Below, one piece after another: positions 32,501 through 41,668 of a DNA stretch of 64,000 bases (the first letter of the stretch is position 1; each line of letters starts with the position of its first letter). This stretch comes from Phytomonas francai (lineage: Eukaryota > Euglenozoa > Kinetoplastea > Trypanosomatida > Trypanosomatidae). The translations under genes were made by a program, and so were the position numbers. The stretch is from contig MJCC01000017.1 of assembly GCA_001766655.1 (NCBI GenBank), forward strand, positions 89,595 to 153,594. Direction: 5' to 3'. The notes under the pieces were generated by a model, which saw only the letters and a list, made by a program, of their open reading frames with translations, did no database searches and was not told where the DNA came from.

Positions 32501-35500
32501 CTTTAGCATCTTATACACGCCAGGTTTGGAAAGGTCGTAGACCTGATTCAGCTCAATCACCTGACGGACGATCTCATTCGTGATCTGATCCCCCCACTCG
32601 TTAATCTCTGGCATGTTGATATCGTCAATAAAGACGGTCATGGCATCACAGTTCTTCGGGCCGTAGGTACTCCCCATCTTCTTCTCCGTCATATCCTCGA
32701 GCGTGTTGTAGAAGTTCTGCGGTGTCGTCATGGAGGAGAAGTTCACCTTTCGGAAATTTCGCTGCTCGACATTCGATTTAGCCTTGTCAAAGAATTTTTC
32801 CATCGTGACCGTCTTGGCGGTACCGCTCACGCCCATCAGCAGTGTCGGCCGCATCTGAATGGCGTTGCATCGCGTGAGGTAGTGCAACCGCACGGAATCG
32901 GCGGTGGGGATGAAAAGCGTGGAAAAGTCCAACCGATCATCGCTGGGATACTTCCACAGATCCACAAAGCTCCCCCAGCTCTCCCACTCCCCGGTCTTGC
33001 AATTGAGGGAGAAGTCGAAGATCAATCCCTCCTCAGGCGGTGGAAGATTCTGGAATTTTGTGCGCACAAACTGGTCGAAGCGCGCGCGTTCCTTCGTTTC
33101 GAGCATCCCACCAAAGGCCCAGGACATGCTAAACCAGTAGATCTTCTCCACCAACGTCTCGTTCACCGCTGCCCCCTCACCGATCTCCTCGCCGAGGGCA
33201 ACCGCGAGATGAAAAGCATTCTGCACCAGGTGCGCGGTCGACGTTCGCATAATAAGCTGGCACTCCTTAGCGTAGAACTCCGCAAGCTGATCGGTGAGCA
33301 GGGTGCCTTTGGGGTCGTTGCCGGTGGACAAAAACATCGCGAGCAGCTTCTCCGTGAGTTGCGGATTGCACACCTTGCGCACGTCCGACGGGAGGATGTT
33401 GCCATCGGACTGCACCTTCGCGCGCAGCCTCGATTCAAGCACCGGGCGCCAGCCGAGAATGACATCGGAAATGTAAACAATACCAGCCCGCGAGACCGTC
33501 GCCGGCGACGCGTTCGCCAGGTTCTCCATCTCAAAGCAACACTTCATCGTATCCGTCATCTGGATTCGATCCCCATTCGCAAGCGTGAGCAGTTTGTTGT
33601 CATCCAGCACCGTGTTCAGGTTTTCGATCCAGATCGCGTCGACGGGCCCATCGCAGACGATCCAGACGTTTTTCTTCTTCGCTGCCCGAACGGCCTGCCG
33701 CCAAAGCGCGGAGAAGACGCCGTCATGCCAGTCCCCGGAGACATCCACGCGGCCGAACATCTGCGGCGCGGTAATCGCCTTTGGGTTCATGCGGAGCTGC
33801 TGGTGCGGGACCGTGGTGCGGGAGAGCACGCCCGTCATGGCATCGTAGCACTGCGTCTTCCCGCACATCGCGGGTCCGACCACCATGATCCCATGCCGCA
33901 CGAGCTTCGTCTCGTAGAGCTGCAGCACCTTGCTCACCCACGGCGTCCAGTAGATCAGCCCCTTCCCCTCGACGAGCTTCTTGAGCTCGCCCTCGATCTC
34001 GGGGTGGGTGCCCTTCGCGGCTTGCCGTCCGGGGAACATATCCCGCAGCAGGGAGTCAAAGAGCTCGATGTCCTCAAAAACGAGCTTCGAGAGGTTCATA
34101 TCGCGCAGGGTGCGCATAAAAAGATCCTCCTCGTCCTTGTTCGGGTTCTTCCGCAGCACCGCGCCGGCGGTGCGCAGCACCGATAGGATGTTCCGCAACC
34201 CAAAGTCGTAATGCCGCTGCTTCGACAGCTGCTCCTCACAGAGCTTGTAGAGGATAAAGAACTTCTTGCTCAGCAGGTCGTCCTTGCTGTAGCCCTGCGC
34301 GGCCAGCTTCACCTTCATGATCGTCTGGCGATCCGGCACCATCATCGTGACCCCACGGAAGAGGATCTTGAGGTTCTCCGGCAGCTCCTGCCGCCCGGCG
34401 TAGCCAGGGTTCATCGTGATAAAGAAGCCCACCCCGGGCATCAAATCCGTCATCTGACCGTCAATAAAGACAAACTTTTCCTTGTGCTGCTTAAGCGCCT
34501 GCAGGACGCAGCTCACCTGCTGCGCGACGACGGACAACACGGGGAGGTCGATGCGGTTGAACTCGTCAAAGCACCCCCAGGCGTTCGCCTGCGAGAGCCC
34601 ACGGATGATCTTCCCCATCGCGTGCCGATCCAGCTGATCGGAGCAGTTGAAGACGACGCAAAACTTACCATAGGTTCGCGCGAGATCTTTGGTGGTTTCC
34701 GTCTTGCCCGTTCCGGCGGGGCCGGCGGGGGCGCCGCCCATGTACATCGCGAGCGCCTGCGAGAGCGTAATATAGCAGCGATCCGTGAGCGGGGTGATGA
34801 CCAGCCGCTCCTTCACCCCGAGGTACTCATTGCAGTACTCGGTGTCCGAGTCCGCGATGGAGATGAGGGTGAGATCGCGCTCCGGCTTGTAGTAAAACCG
34901 CGCCTGCTTGAGCCAGTCGAAGTGCGTGATGTCCTTGATCGCGGCGCGCTGGAGCTCGATGAAGACCTCCTGCTGGTGGACCTGGATCGTGATGAGCGTC
35001 TCCACGTTCGTCCGGACGCGCAGCGGCTTCTTCTCGAGCTCGGGCGCGGTGGTGAGGTTGACGAGGAAGTTCTTGACGGCGTCGCACTTCGCGCGGGACG
35101 CGGCGGACTCCTTGCCGCGGCTGCTCATCACCCCTTTTTGGATGCACTCCGTGACGTCCGCCGTCCAGAAGAACTGGAGCATGAGCAGGGAGACCTGCGC
35201 GGGGTAGCGCTCGATGATCGTCCCGAGGTAGCCCGTGTTCGCGAGCAGGGTGCCGAGCTCGGTCACGCTCGCCTTCACGACCTCGCGCACGGTCACCGTC
35301 ATCGCCTTGCAGAGCCGCGTCAGCCAGTCCTCGACGTTGCCGACGCAGGGCGTGGGCTCGCGCATGCGGAGCTGCTGGCCCTCGCCGGAGGTCATCTCGA
35401 CGATCTGCATGTAGGGCTGCATGTTCGTCTCCTTCGGCTTCACCCGCTCGAAGGTGACCGCGGCGAGGCCGTCGAAGATCGAGGAGAGGTGCGGCTGGAT

Positions 35501-38500
35501 CGACTGCGGGTCGCTCGCCTGCGAGAGGATCTCCAGCAGCACCGTGTCCGACACGAAGTAGAACCGCGGGAAGAGGTTCCGCTTCTGCTCGAGGTAGAGC
35601 GAGAGCTTCCGCTGGCACTCGTCGAGCTGCTCCTTCAGGTTCGGGAAGTTCTGCAGGAGCTCGTTCTCGTAGCAGAACTCCAGCACGTTCGGCATCTCGT
35701 TCGCCTTGTTCATGATCTTCTGCCACTGCTTGTCGATCATGGCGAAGCGCTTGGCCTCCTGCGGGAGCTGCTTCATAATATCCCCGCCGGCGAAGACCGC
35801 CTCCAGGTACTGCCACGTCGCCTGCACCTCCGTCCATAACGCGATCGACTCGCTCACCTTGACAAGCTTCTTCAAAAAGCCTTGGATGGTGTCGCGCATA
35901 AAGGCGCAGTAGCGCAGCGAGAGCATCGAGTTGACGGCGAGCGAGGACTCCTCGAGGGCCTCGCGGATGGCCGTGGTGTCATCGCCCTTCAGCACGATCG
36001 GCCCGCGATGCTTAAACTCCGAGAAGTGAAGCTCCTGATCCTTCCAGAGAACCTCCTGTGCGCGGAATTTCGACTCGATCTCGGCCTCCCGCACGGAGGA
36101 GGTCGCGATATCGACTACTTCGTCGACAACCCGCAGCAGATTCGCGTCGACGAGGTCCTGCAGCTTGAAAAGGTCCGGATCGGTTCGCCATTTGTGCCCG
36201 GTAACCTTCATAATCTCCTGCCAATGCCGTTCCACCACCGCGGGGTTCTTCAGCTCCTCGATAATCGGCTGGAGCTCCATGAAATCGTCCAGAATGCGCT
36301 TGAGCACCTTATACGCGTCCCACTCCCGCAGCGACTTCGGCAGCCGCTTGCACTGGCTCACGAAGACGCTCACCTCCTCACAAACCGCGTCGAAGTTGAG
36401 GTCGCACCAGAGGATGTCGTTGTACCCGTTCACCTTCTGCAGCACGTTAATGTAAAGCGTATACAGCTTATCTAGCAGCTCGAGCTCCTTTTTGGTCTTG
36501 AAGAGCTCGGGGTACTTGTGCAGCGGCAGCCCAAAGAGCTCCTCGCCCGCCATGAGGGTTACCCACTTTCGAAATTTATCGTCGAACTGGCGTTGATAGC
36601 GTTTGAGTCGCTCCATCGCCTCCTGCGGCGCGAGCCCTTCCACCATCGGGCCGCTCGAGTCGTAGTCGTTCCGAAACGCAAGTACCTCGGCGCCGAACTT
36701 CTGCACCTCCTGCGTGAGGCCTTTTTTGAAATTAAACTGCATCGCGTTGATCTCGTCCGTGCGCTGCCCGGCTGCTTGATGAAGATTCCGCCATTTAAAC
36801 CGCAGGTCATCGACGCGATCGGCCTCTTCCTTGGGAATCACGTTCGAGTAGCGCTGCAATAGCGCGTAGGCTTGCTGAATCGGGTAAAACTGAAAGTCCA
36901 CGAGCGACTCGCGGTTGCGGATGTCCTTTAGCGTGTTCATCAGCACGCGGAGCTCCTCGAGCTTGTCCTGATCCGGGAGATTCACGCTCAGCTGCCGGGA
37001 TTCCTCCTCCATACGCAGCGTGAGGGAGTCGAGCTTGTTTTGCGACACGGCGTAGAGTTTGTTAATGTACATCTCCTTCCACTCCTTCACGCGCAGCAGG
37101 ATTTCCCCTTTAAGGGGTTTATTTCGCAAGGACATGCTGCCAATGTTGTAAAACGGCGGCAGATTCTCTATCTCGTGCTCGAGCGCGACGAACATCTGAA
37201 GTTTCGCCTCATAGTCATCGAGCACGGGGTTGGTGGCCAAGAAATTGGCGTAGGTTTCGTTTTGGTCCTCCTTCCAAAGTCCTTCGTATGCGCGGAAATG
37301 CGCGAGATACTCCATCACGTGCTTTTTCAACCCGTGCACGCTGCCCGTAAGCTGCAGAACGACCTTGACGACCTCTTTATTCTTTGCGATATCCTCATGG
37401 AAGGACGGGGTCCCTTCCGGAAGATCCTTCCAGCGCATGATGTAGCGCGTGCAGGAGAGCACCGCGGTCGCACACTGGTTAATCGTCCGCTGGACCTCGT
37501 CCAGCGAGGGGTTCAGAAAGACGTACGGCTCCGCGTTGATGAGCTGCACATCCACGTCGAAAAAGGGCTTCTCTTGAAATAAAAAGGACACCTGGTTCTT
37601 CGCGCCGACGCGCTTTCGCAGAAGGTTGAGCGAGCGCGTCGTGCAGGTGAGGATTGCCTTGAGCATGAGGTGGTTGAAGTGCCCCTTGAGGGCGGTCACC
37701 TTCTCCTGCGTCTCGAGATCCTGCCGGTGGAGGTGGTAATCCTCGACGGTCGTGGTCACGCTGAGGCCGGGGCTCGGCAACTGCCCGCTCACCGGCGACG
37801 CCGACATCTCGGTTTCCTTCCCCTTAAACAGCTCCCGGTTGCCTTTTAGAATCGCGTTGATCACGTCGTCGACGGCGCTCTCGATCTCGCGGTTTTTGAT
37901 ATCCATCGCCTCGCACTGCTGGCGGATAAAGCGCTCCTGCGCCTGCACAAACTGCTCGAGCGAGAAGTGCTCTTCGAAGAGGTTCACCAGCAGCATCGTG
38001 GAGACCGTCCTTAGATTGCACTGGATGCGGTTCGTGATGATGGCGTTCACCTTGGTCACGAGGGCGTCGACGGCTTCGATGGCGGCGCGGACCCGCTCGA
38101 GGTACGCGTCGACGTTCATCGAGCTCCACGTCAGGGTGGTCTCCCCGGGCCGGAAGATCGCGTCGAGGGCGTCGAGGATGGGCTGGAGAAGGGGCCGCGT
38201 GATGCCGATAATCTTACACCGCGCGCCCCCGACCCGGCCGACGACGTGCTCGTACTCCTGCACGAGGTAGCAGAGCTCGTTGTAGAAGGTCTTGAGCTTC
38301 TGCTCCTGCAAGGGGAGGGTGCGGACGGAGGGCGGGATGTCGATGTCCCCGAGCAGCATCAGCGCCCGCGTCTCCTTGATCAGCTGCGGGATCTCGCTGT
38401 CGAAGTTGACGTAGAGCCGGCCCTCGTGCCGGACGAGCAGGGTCGCGTTCAGCCCGTCCTTCTGCGATTCGATCGACCGCTTCCAGGCGTCGACCCAGAC

Positions 38501-40258
38501 CGCCTCGAACCCGAGGAGCGCGATGGAGACCTTGTTGTAGGTCCGGATGATCTTCTTGCTGTCCTTCGTGTTCGCCATCACGGTGCGGTTGTCCTTGAAG
38601 CGATCCATCGGCTCCTTGATATGGCGGAGGAGCTGCCGGGCCCAGCTGATCGCGCCCGCGACCGGCGTCGTGTTCCGCGCGATCGGCGGGTTCGCCTTAC
38701 AGCGATCGTACGTCTTCTGATCCTTCTCCAACTCGAGCCCGTAGCTGTGGAAGATGACGAGGTACTTGGACTCCAGGTCCGCCGCGAAGGTCTCGGACTG
38801 CAGGATCTTCTGGTACTTGCTCAACAGCATCAGCGCCTTCTCGGTCGAGGTGATGTTCTCGAAGGAGGAGTTGATCGCAACCTGCATTGACGTCTCCAGC
38901 TCCGCCAGCCGGGTCTCGAAGATCTTGAACTCGACGTCGAACTTGTTGTTGTCGTGGATGTCGAGGATGTCGGTTGTTTTGCCGCGCAGGTGCCCGAGGT
39001 AGTCCTCGAAGCGCGGGATCAGGCTCTCCATCGCGTCGATGTGGTAGTCCCGCAGGAGCGCGAACTGCTCGACCTTGCGGAAGACCACCATCAGCTTGTC
39101 CACGCGCTTAATAAAGAGGTTGAAGTGGCCCATAAAGCGGAGCTCGTCGAAGTCGAAGCGGCGGCTGCTGCCTTGGCTTTCCAGGGTGTGCTGCGCCTTG
39201 CGGTACTCCGAGACGTAGACCTCGTTGAGCCGGACGCTGGTCTGGAGGGGCTCGAGGAGCTGCTGGAGGCTGCCCTGGGTGTGGATCATATCCCAAATCC
39301 GCGCGCGAACCCCCGACGGGTTGATCGCCCGCTTGCACGCGAGCACGAGCGCGTTCGTGATCTTGAAGAAGAGCGCCGTCATGTGCTCGCGGGTCGGGTA
39401 GTAGCAGGCGATCGTGAACATCATCCGGATGTTCGCGATGAGCGGCGGGAGGACCTGGATGATCTCGTTCAGGTTCGCCGTGCAGAGCACGTCGAAGTGC
39501 TTGTCGAAGGACTGGAGGTACTGGACGTTCTCGCGGGCCTCGGCGAGGGCCTCGGTGAGCCGGGCGTCCATCTCGGCCCAGGCGCCGGCGAGGGGGCTGT
39601 GGGCCGCGCGCAGGAACCGAATGACGTGCGCGGCGCCGACGCGGTCGAGATCGGCCTCGACGAGCCGCAGCCCCGCGAGNNNNNNNNNNNNNNNNNNNNN
39701 NNNNNNNNNNNNNNNNNNNNNNNNNNNNNNNNNNNNNNNNNNNNNNNNNNNNNNNNNNNNNNNNNNNNNNNNNNNNNNNNNNNNNNNNNNNNNNNNNNNN
39801 NNNNNNNNNNNNNNNNNNNNNNNNNNNNNNNNNNNNNNNNNNNNNNNNNNNNNNNNNNNNNNNNNNNNNNNNNNNNNNNNNNNNNNNNNNNNNNNNNNNG
39901 CCCCCCCGGGCGCCTCCCGCCGCAGCTCCCCGACCCGCTCCGCGTACCGGTGCACGCGCGCGAGGAGGTCGTTGCGGGCCTCCGGCGGGTTCGCCCCCCA
40001 CGCCCGGCGCCGCCCCAGCAGCGGCGCGTACACCTCCGCGAGCAGGTGCTCGAGCCCGGCGAGGGGGTCGCCGGCGAGCAGGCCGTGCACCGCCGCGAAG
40101 TTCGCCGAGCCCGCGGCGAAGTGCTGCAGGACCTGCCCCCGCAGCCCCTCCAGCCGCGCCGCGTCGCCCGCGGCCAGGAAGTCGCAGACGCGCGCGAAGA
40201 CGTACTCGTGCGTCGGCTCCACCCGCGCAAAGGCGTCGGACTCCTCGACCGCCACCAT
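26507..40258 (-). CDS. axonemal dynein heavy chain, outer-arm (DNAH5/8-like)
   Basis: About 4,583 residues, full length for an axonemal heavy chain. The start MVAVEESDAF (40256-40258) follows a pyrimidine tract and AG. The tail and linker fill the first 1,800 residues. The motor has AAA1 with GPAGTGKT near 1843, AAA2 GPAMCGKT near 2126, AAA3 GVSGTAKT near 2475 and AAA4 GVGGSGKQ near 2859. The stalk coiled coils lie near 3090-3180 and 3333-3400 around the microtubule-binding tip, followed by AAA5-6 and the C-terminal domain ending GVCLLGSTD. Segments such as LYKLCEEQLSKQRHYDFGLR resemble the DNAH5/8 outer-arm class. It powers flagellar beating. Residue numbers count a 220-N gap near the N-terminus. 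The stop is TAA. Confidence 0.95.
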   Translation of the reverse strand: MVAVEESDAFARVEPTHEYVFARVCDFLAAGDAARLEGLRGQVLQHFAAGSANFAAVHGLLAGDPLAGLEHLLAEVYAPLLGRRRAWGANPPEARNDLLARVHRYAERVGELRREAPGGXXXXXXXXXXXXXXXXXXXXXXXXXXXXXXXXXXXXXXXXXXXXXXXXXXXXXXXXXXXXXXXXXXXXXXXXXXLAGLRLVEADLDRVGAAHVIRFLRAAHSPLAGAWAEMDARLTEALAEARENVQYLQSFDKHFDVLCTANLNEIIQVLPPLIANIRMMFTIACYYPTREHMTALFFKITNALVLACKRAINPSGVRARIWDMIHTQGSLQQLLEPLQTSVRLNEVYVSEYRKAQHTLESQGSSRRFDFDELRFMGHFNLFIKRVDKLMVVFRKVEQFALLRDYHIDAMESLIPRFEDYLGHLRGKTTDILDIHDNNKFDVEFKIFETRLAELETSMQVAINSSFENITSTEKALMLLSKYQKILQSETFAADLESKYLVIFHSYGLELEKDQKTYDRCKANPPIARNTTPVAGAISWARQLLRHIKEPMDRFKDNRTVMANTKDSKKIIRTYNKVSIALLGFEAVWVDAWKRSIESQKDGLNATLLVRHEGRLYVNFDSEIPQLIKETRALMLLGDIDIPPSVRTLPLQEQKLKTFYNELCYLVQEYEHVVGRVGGARCKIIGITRPLLQPILDALDAIFRPGETTLTWSSMNVDAYLERVRAAIEAVDALVTKVNAIITNRIQCNLRTVSTMLLVNLFEEHFSLEQFVQAQERFIRQQCEAMDIKNREIESAVDDVINAILKGNRELFKGKETEMSASPVSGQLPSPGLSVTTTVEDYHLHRQDLETQEKVTALKGHFNHLMLKAILTCTTRSLNLLRKRVGAKNQVSFLFQEKPFFDVDVQLINAEPYVFLNPSLDEVQRTINQCATAVLSCTRYIMRWKDLPEGTPSFHEDIAKNKEVVKVVLQLTGSVHGLKKHVMEYLAHFRAYEGLWKEDQNETYANFLATNPVLDDYEAKLQMFVALEHEIENLPPFYNIGSMSLRNKPLKGEILLRVKEWKEMYINKLYAVSQNKLDSLTLRMEEESRQLSVNLPDQDKLEELRVLMNTLKDIRNRESLVDFQFYPIQQAYALLQRYSNVIPKEEADRVDDLRFKWRNLHQAAGQRTDEINAMQFNFKKGLTQEVQKFGAEVLAFRNDYDSSGPMVEGLAPQEAMERLKRYQRQFDDKFRKWVTLMAGEELFGLPLHKYPELFKTKKELELLDKLYTLYINVLQKVNGYNDILWCDLNFDAVCEEVSVFVSQCKRLPKSLREWDAYKVLKRILDDFMELQPIIEELKNPAVVERHWQEIMKVTGHKWRTDPDLFKLQDLVDANLLRVVDEVVDIATSSVREAEIESKFRAQEVLWKDQELHFSEFKHRGPIVLKGDDTTAIREALEESSLAVNSMLSLRYCAFMRDTIQGFLKKLVKVSESIALWTEVQATWQYLEAVFAGGDIMKQLPQEAKRFAMIDKQWQKIMNKANEMPNVLEFCYENELLQNFPNLKEQLDECQRKLSLYLEQKRNLFPRFYFVSDTVLLEILSQASDPQSIQPHLSSIFDGLAAVTFERVKPKETNMQPYMQIVEMTSGEGQQLRMREPTPCVGNVEDWLTRLCKAMTVTVREVVKASVTELGTLLANTGYLGTIIERYPAQVSLLMLQFFWTADVTECIQKGVMSSRGKESAASRAKCDAVKNFLVNLTTAPELEKKPLRVRTNVETLITIQVHQQEVFIELQRAAIKDITHFDWLKQARFYYKPERDLTLISIADSDTEYCNEYLGVKERLVITPLTDRCYITLSQALAMYMGGAPAGPAGTGKTETTKDLARTYGKFCVVFNCSDQLDRHAMGKIIRGLSQANAWGCFDEFNRIDLPVLSVVAQQVSCVLQALKQHKEKFVFIDGQMTDLMPGVGFFITMNPGYAGRQELPENLKILFRGVTMMVPDRQTIMKVKLAAQGYSKDDLLSKKFFILYKLCEEQLSKQRHYDFGLRNILSVLRTAGAVLRKNPNKDEEDLFMRTLRDMNLSKLVFEDIELFDSLLRDMFPGRQAAKGTHPEIEGELKKLVEGKGLIYWTPWVSKVLQLYETKLVRHGIMVVGPAMCGKTQCYDAMTGVLSRTTVPHQQLRMNPKAITAPQMFGRVDVSGDWHDGVFSALWRQAVRAAKKKNVWIVCDGPVDAIWIENLNTVLDDNKLLTLANGDRIQMTDTMKCCFEMENLANASPATVSRAGIVYISDVILGWRPVLESRLRAKVQSDGNILPSDVRKVCNPQLTEKLLAMFLSTGNDPKGTLLTDQLAEFYAKECQLIMRTSTAHLVQNAFHLAVALGEEIGEGAAVNETLVEKIYWFSMSWAFGGMLETKERARFDQFVRTKFQNLPPPEEGLIFDFSLNCKTGEWESWGSFVDLWKYPSDDRLDFSTLFIPTADSVRLHYLTRCNAIQMRPTLLMGVSGTAKTVTMEKFFDKAKSNVEQRNFRKVNFSSMTTPQNFYNTLEDMTEKKMGSTYGPKNCDAMTVFIDDINMPEINEWGDQITNEIVRQVIELNQVYDLSKPGVYKMLKGMDFMAAMSHPAGGKNDIPNRLKRHFSVFNVPLPEESGIQQIFGTIYEGRFCNANYSQEVQDIARMLTTMSISFWEAIVKRMLPTPDKFHYFFNLRDLSNITQGVMLAGMFADPDRPEKRSQSKPWEIITDPLKLLQVWKHECARVFSDKLNSVQDKKWFDSHIQECITTHLAGTPYRDLAEQVQAPIYMANFLRDPIYDPETGELAEPAPRIYEPAPSMSVILERLVAAMKSHNETPAGRIRKLNLVLFEAALKNVCRVSRGLSLPRGNLLLIGVGGSGKQSLARLAAFVNNYDYATLMISKGFSVSQLFDSIREQYISAATKRPVMMLFTDNDIKQEIFLEYINSFLSNGEIAGLFASDQRDSAINEIRNVMKKDPYAKFEDMSESLWKYFINRVRERLHFVLCFSPVGERFRTRARKFPALVSTCIINWFFPWPKQALLDVSSRTIKTFEAATDNKTRSALVELMAEIHTLMLERSEEYLLRYRRSVYSTPKSYLSFIDSFTAVYAKKYRQLDEEAMKINNGLQKLHQAAEDVRVMRTQLQEKEMLLSNKRKETDALVKEIEIRTAEAEKKRAEVELVKESVANDAAIVAQGEAEAKKDLEAAEPALIEAIESLNSITSQDFVTLKKLANPPALIKRIFDAVSVLLHRPLLVPGCEVVKGSLWITDSWDFSGRQLASDTSTLDLLKDFGQTRKDNINEETCELLLPYLWMEGFTADAARKACGNVAGLCTWVSSMYKYINIAKIVAPKKEALRIATIKLRGANKKKEEQEQELARVTAEVREFNTQLATENTKKKALEDDAMRTKQRMDSANGLIEALSGERERWTQQSNEFKTLITRLVGDVALSCAFISYCGPFNSEFRTQLLYEYFYPKCKQLEIPVTPDINIVKFLVDETTIADWQLEGLPADSHSVQNAIMITTSSKFPLMIDPQGQALNWIRKRSESQLNRLVQMADRSFSNHLQELMDKGGALIIENVPEEIDPMIDPVLEKQIGRSGKTQIIRINGEEMTYNDKFTMFMATKLPNPNFTPELFAKCLVIDFTVTMEGLEQQLLSHVISREKAELNEESAKLNEDINSNEKRRKDLEDRLLKQLSGSQGNLIDNVVLINTLQETKDASAEIAEKLATAFETKKRIAGACEEYRSVACRGAVLYFLVVQMSLVSHMYQTSLVQFNGVFDNAILKSDHHALTTKRIAIIIEYLMQAVFKYIIRMLFSKHRLLFVLLMACKIEIKAGRLDNAAFEVLLKGGGAIQVDRVKPFGWIKDKVWANINAVAQQVPRAFKQLPDLITRNEQQWRQFIESEAIETQVVPDINDKIDAFERLVLVRALREDRTMLAATQYVSQILGKEFAEPQLLELLDVVEETTGVTPIFFLLSQGSDPTTLIEASAKKLKKKIYPISMGQGQEVAAMNIVNVAWANGDWALLQNCHLGLPFLIQLEEKLRLQMMPAQQGERKPEIHEEARLWITSEPHNSVPIGLLQMSIKLTNEPPQGIKAGLIRTYSWMSQDYLEMFRRPEWRPMLFTQCFLHSLVVERRKFGPIGFSVPYEFNQGDWTASVQFLINHMTTIGEQMRNPVNRDTVCYMVSDIQYGGRITDNNDRALFKAITEFLYDLHITNPDRCKDGKEMTEFYPGYAIPLFDDINKHREFIRETYPDIDTPEVFQMHSNQDITYRTRQAQEVLATILDVQPRGAITTGGITREEKVLQMADQYLKLLPATWAVDRGPHLSDRQPLSIFAGQEIDRLARTLQTVRRTCQDLKLAVAGTIILTPALQDALDNLYDARVPPLWVAAGWPSPNIALWIRELVQRYEQLNGWACAGRPPVYWLAGFFNPQGFLTSVRQEITRSHAGEAVPWALDKVETRTEVRSSEYRPGQENKPEDLRTERGEVVVHGLFLEGAMWDKTNRRLKDPLPGDLFRDLPMLLISAVNKDAPAPQAALPAKPGAAAVKERRVKQEYYRCPVYKYPTRSDIHWIFDVQLPVAEDDAYWRMHGVCLLGSTD
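39680..39899. other. assembly gap (220 N) inside dynein gene
   Basis: Unknown bases in the N-terminal tail of the heavy chain. The frame on both sides is the same as written, so the stated length may be near true or correct only modulo 3. Confidence 1.
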
Positions 40259-40331
40259 CGCACTCGCGAACTGGGAAGGGGGACTCGTGAAAGGATGAAT
40301 CGGAATAACAGAAGAAGCGCCCCGCCCCTCT

Positions 40332-40347
40332 CTAAAAAGAAAACTTT
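40332..40347 (-). promoter_or_regulatory. probable trans-splice acceptor for dynein mRNA
   Basis: On the minus strand GTTTTCTTTTTAG ends with AG at 40333-40332, about 73 nt before the chosen ATG. A (GT)n tract (plus strand AC, 40361-40384) lies just upstream. This supports the start at 40258 rather than the longer frame from 40414. Confidence 0.55.
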
Positions 40348-40360
40348 CGGGAAAAAATTG

Positions 40361-40384
40361 ACACACACACACACACACACACAC
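40361..40384. repeat. (AC)n microsatellite
   Basis: Twelve AC units immediately upstream of the dynein splice acceptor. Confidence 0.9.
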
Positions 40385-40936
40385 AACAAACAACAAAGGG
40401 GAGAAGTTCAACAACGCCCGTTTGCTGTTCCTTTTGTTTATTTTGGAGTTCTAGCTTCGCTCTTTCTTTCAAGGAAGTAATTTGCTTTATCTCGGAAGAG
40501 GGCCTTATTTTTAACCACCGAAGACAATACTTGGAACGGGAGAAAAGAAACGAGACAGAGGTAAAAAAAGGACGTTAAACGTAGCCATAAAAAAAACCCT
40601 CATAGGGATTGATAGGGGTGGGGTGGGGAGCGCAATTACGGAAGAAAAAAAAACAGAAGCAAATAAGTCAAGTGAATCATGTCCAAGTAGAATGGATTAC
40701 TACTAGTTAGACTATGTGAAAATACGATCACCAAGCTCACTGAACGCGCTTCTTTTGTCAAAAGGCACTGTGTACAGTAGCGATGGGGAATAATAATAAA
40801 GACATGCAAAAAAAAAAAGAAAAAGATTCCTTTTATTCCTTTTTGTTAGAGTCCATTCCCCAAGGCATCACATCCACTTGGAGATACGCTCCTGGAAGTC
40901 AGAGAAAGTCATCCTTGTTGAAAGACCTGAGCTTAA

Positions 40937-41404
40937 TCATGCCAACAACAGCAAAACTTTCCGCAATCTATAAAATAAACCTTCTAATTCTAGGCATTCA
41001 TCAAATGCACATGTATAAGCACAACCTCGCCAAAAGCAAACCGAACAGTCATTTATAAAGTTAAAGCAATCAATACAGGCATGCTTCCCTTCAGCAACCC
41101 ACAGAGCACAGTCTACACGCACGTAACGCGCATAAAGTCTGATAATTGAGCGGTGATCGTCATCTCTCTTTTCTTTGGTTTTCACACCGCGATTAAGAGA
41201 TCTAAACAGCTGTGTAATATTGGATAAAAAATGACAGACAACAATACAGCAAAAAGGCGAGAAAAAATAATCTGGTTGCGAATGGAAGCGTCGGCTAAGT
41301 CGAACGTTCGAATTTTGTAAGAAAGGAAAAGGTGCGGTAAGCTTCTTTTCTACGGCGGGATATGCCATCCCGTGAATTTTAATTCGGGAAAAGCGATCGC
41401 ACAC
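40937..41404 (-). CDS. possible small Cys-rich protein between gamma-tubulin and dynein
   Basis: A 155-codon frame in the sense direction, in DNA of intermediate GC. The C-terminal third has nine cysteines (CALWVAEGKHACIDC, then CSVCFWRGCAYTCAFDEC). The middle is hydrophobic (FFSPFCCIVVCHFLSNITQL). It could be a real small gene or chance; the codon use is not biased to G/C like its neighbours. The stop is TGA. Family not recognised. Confidence 0.3.
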   Translation of the reverse strand: MCDRFSRIKIHGMAYPAVEKKLTAPFPFLQNSNVRLSRRFHSQPDYFFSPFCCIVVCHFLSNITQLFRSLNRGVKTKEKRDDDHRSIIRLYARYVRVDCALWVAEGKHACIDCFNFINDCSVCFWRGCAYTCAFDECLELEGLFYRLRKVLLLLA

Positions 41405-41668
41405 CTATAAACACACATATCCCTAAACAGGGGGTCGTCCATAGATGTTGCCGTGTAAATTTTTAAAAACAACTCTCCTGTACGGCAGCACTTTTCGCGA
41501 CTGCAACAATTCATCCTTAGACTACAATTTCAGCGCGCTTGCATACCTGTCTAAAAGCCCCCCTCCCCCCCCCCACACACAAGGTCTATTATTATCCTGC
41601 ACCAGCCGTCCTAAAATCCCTTTCCCCCCCCTTTTCTCTTTTTTTTTCTGTTTCTTTCTATAAACGGG

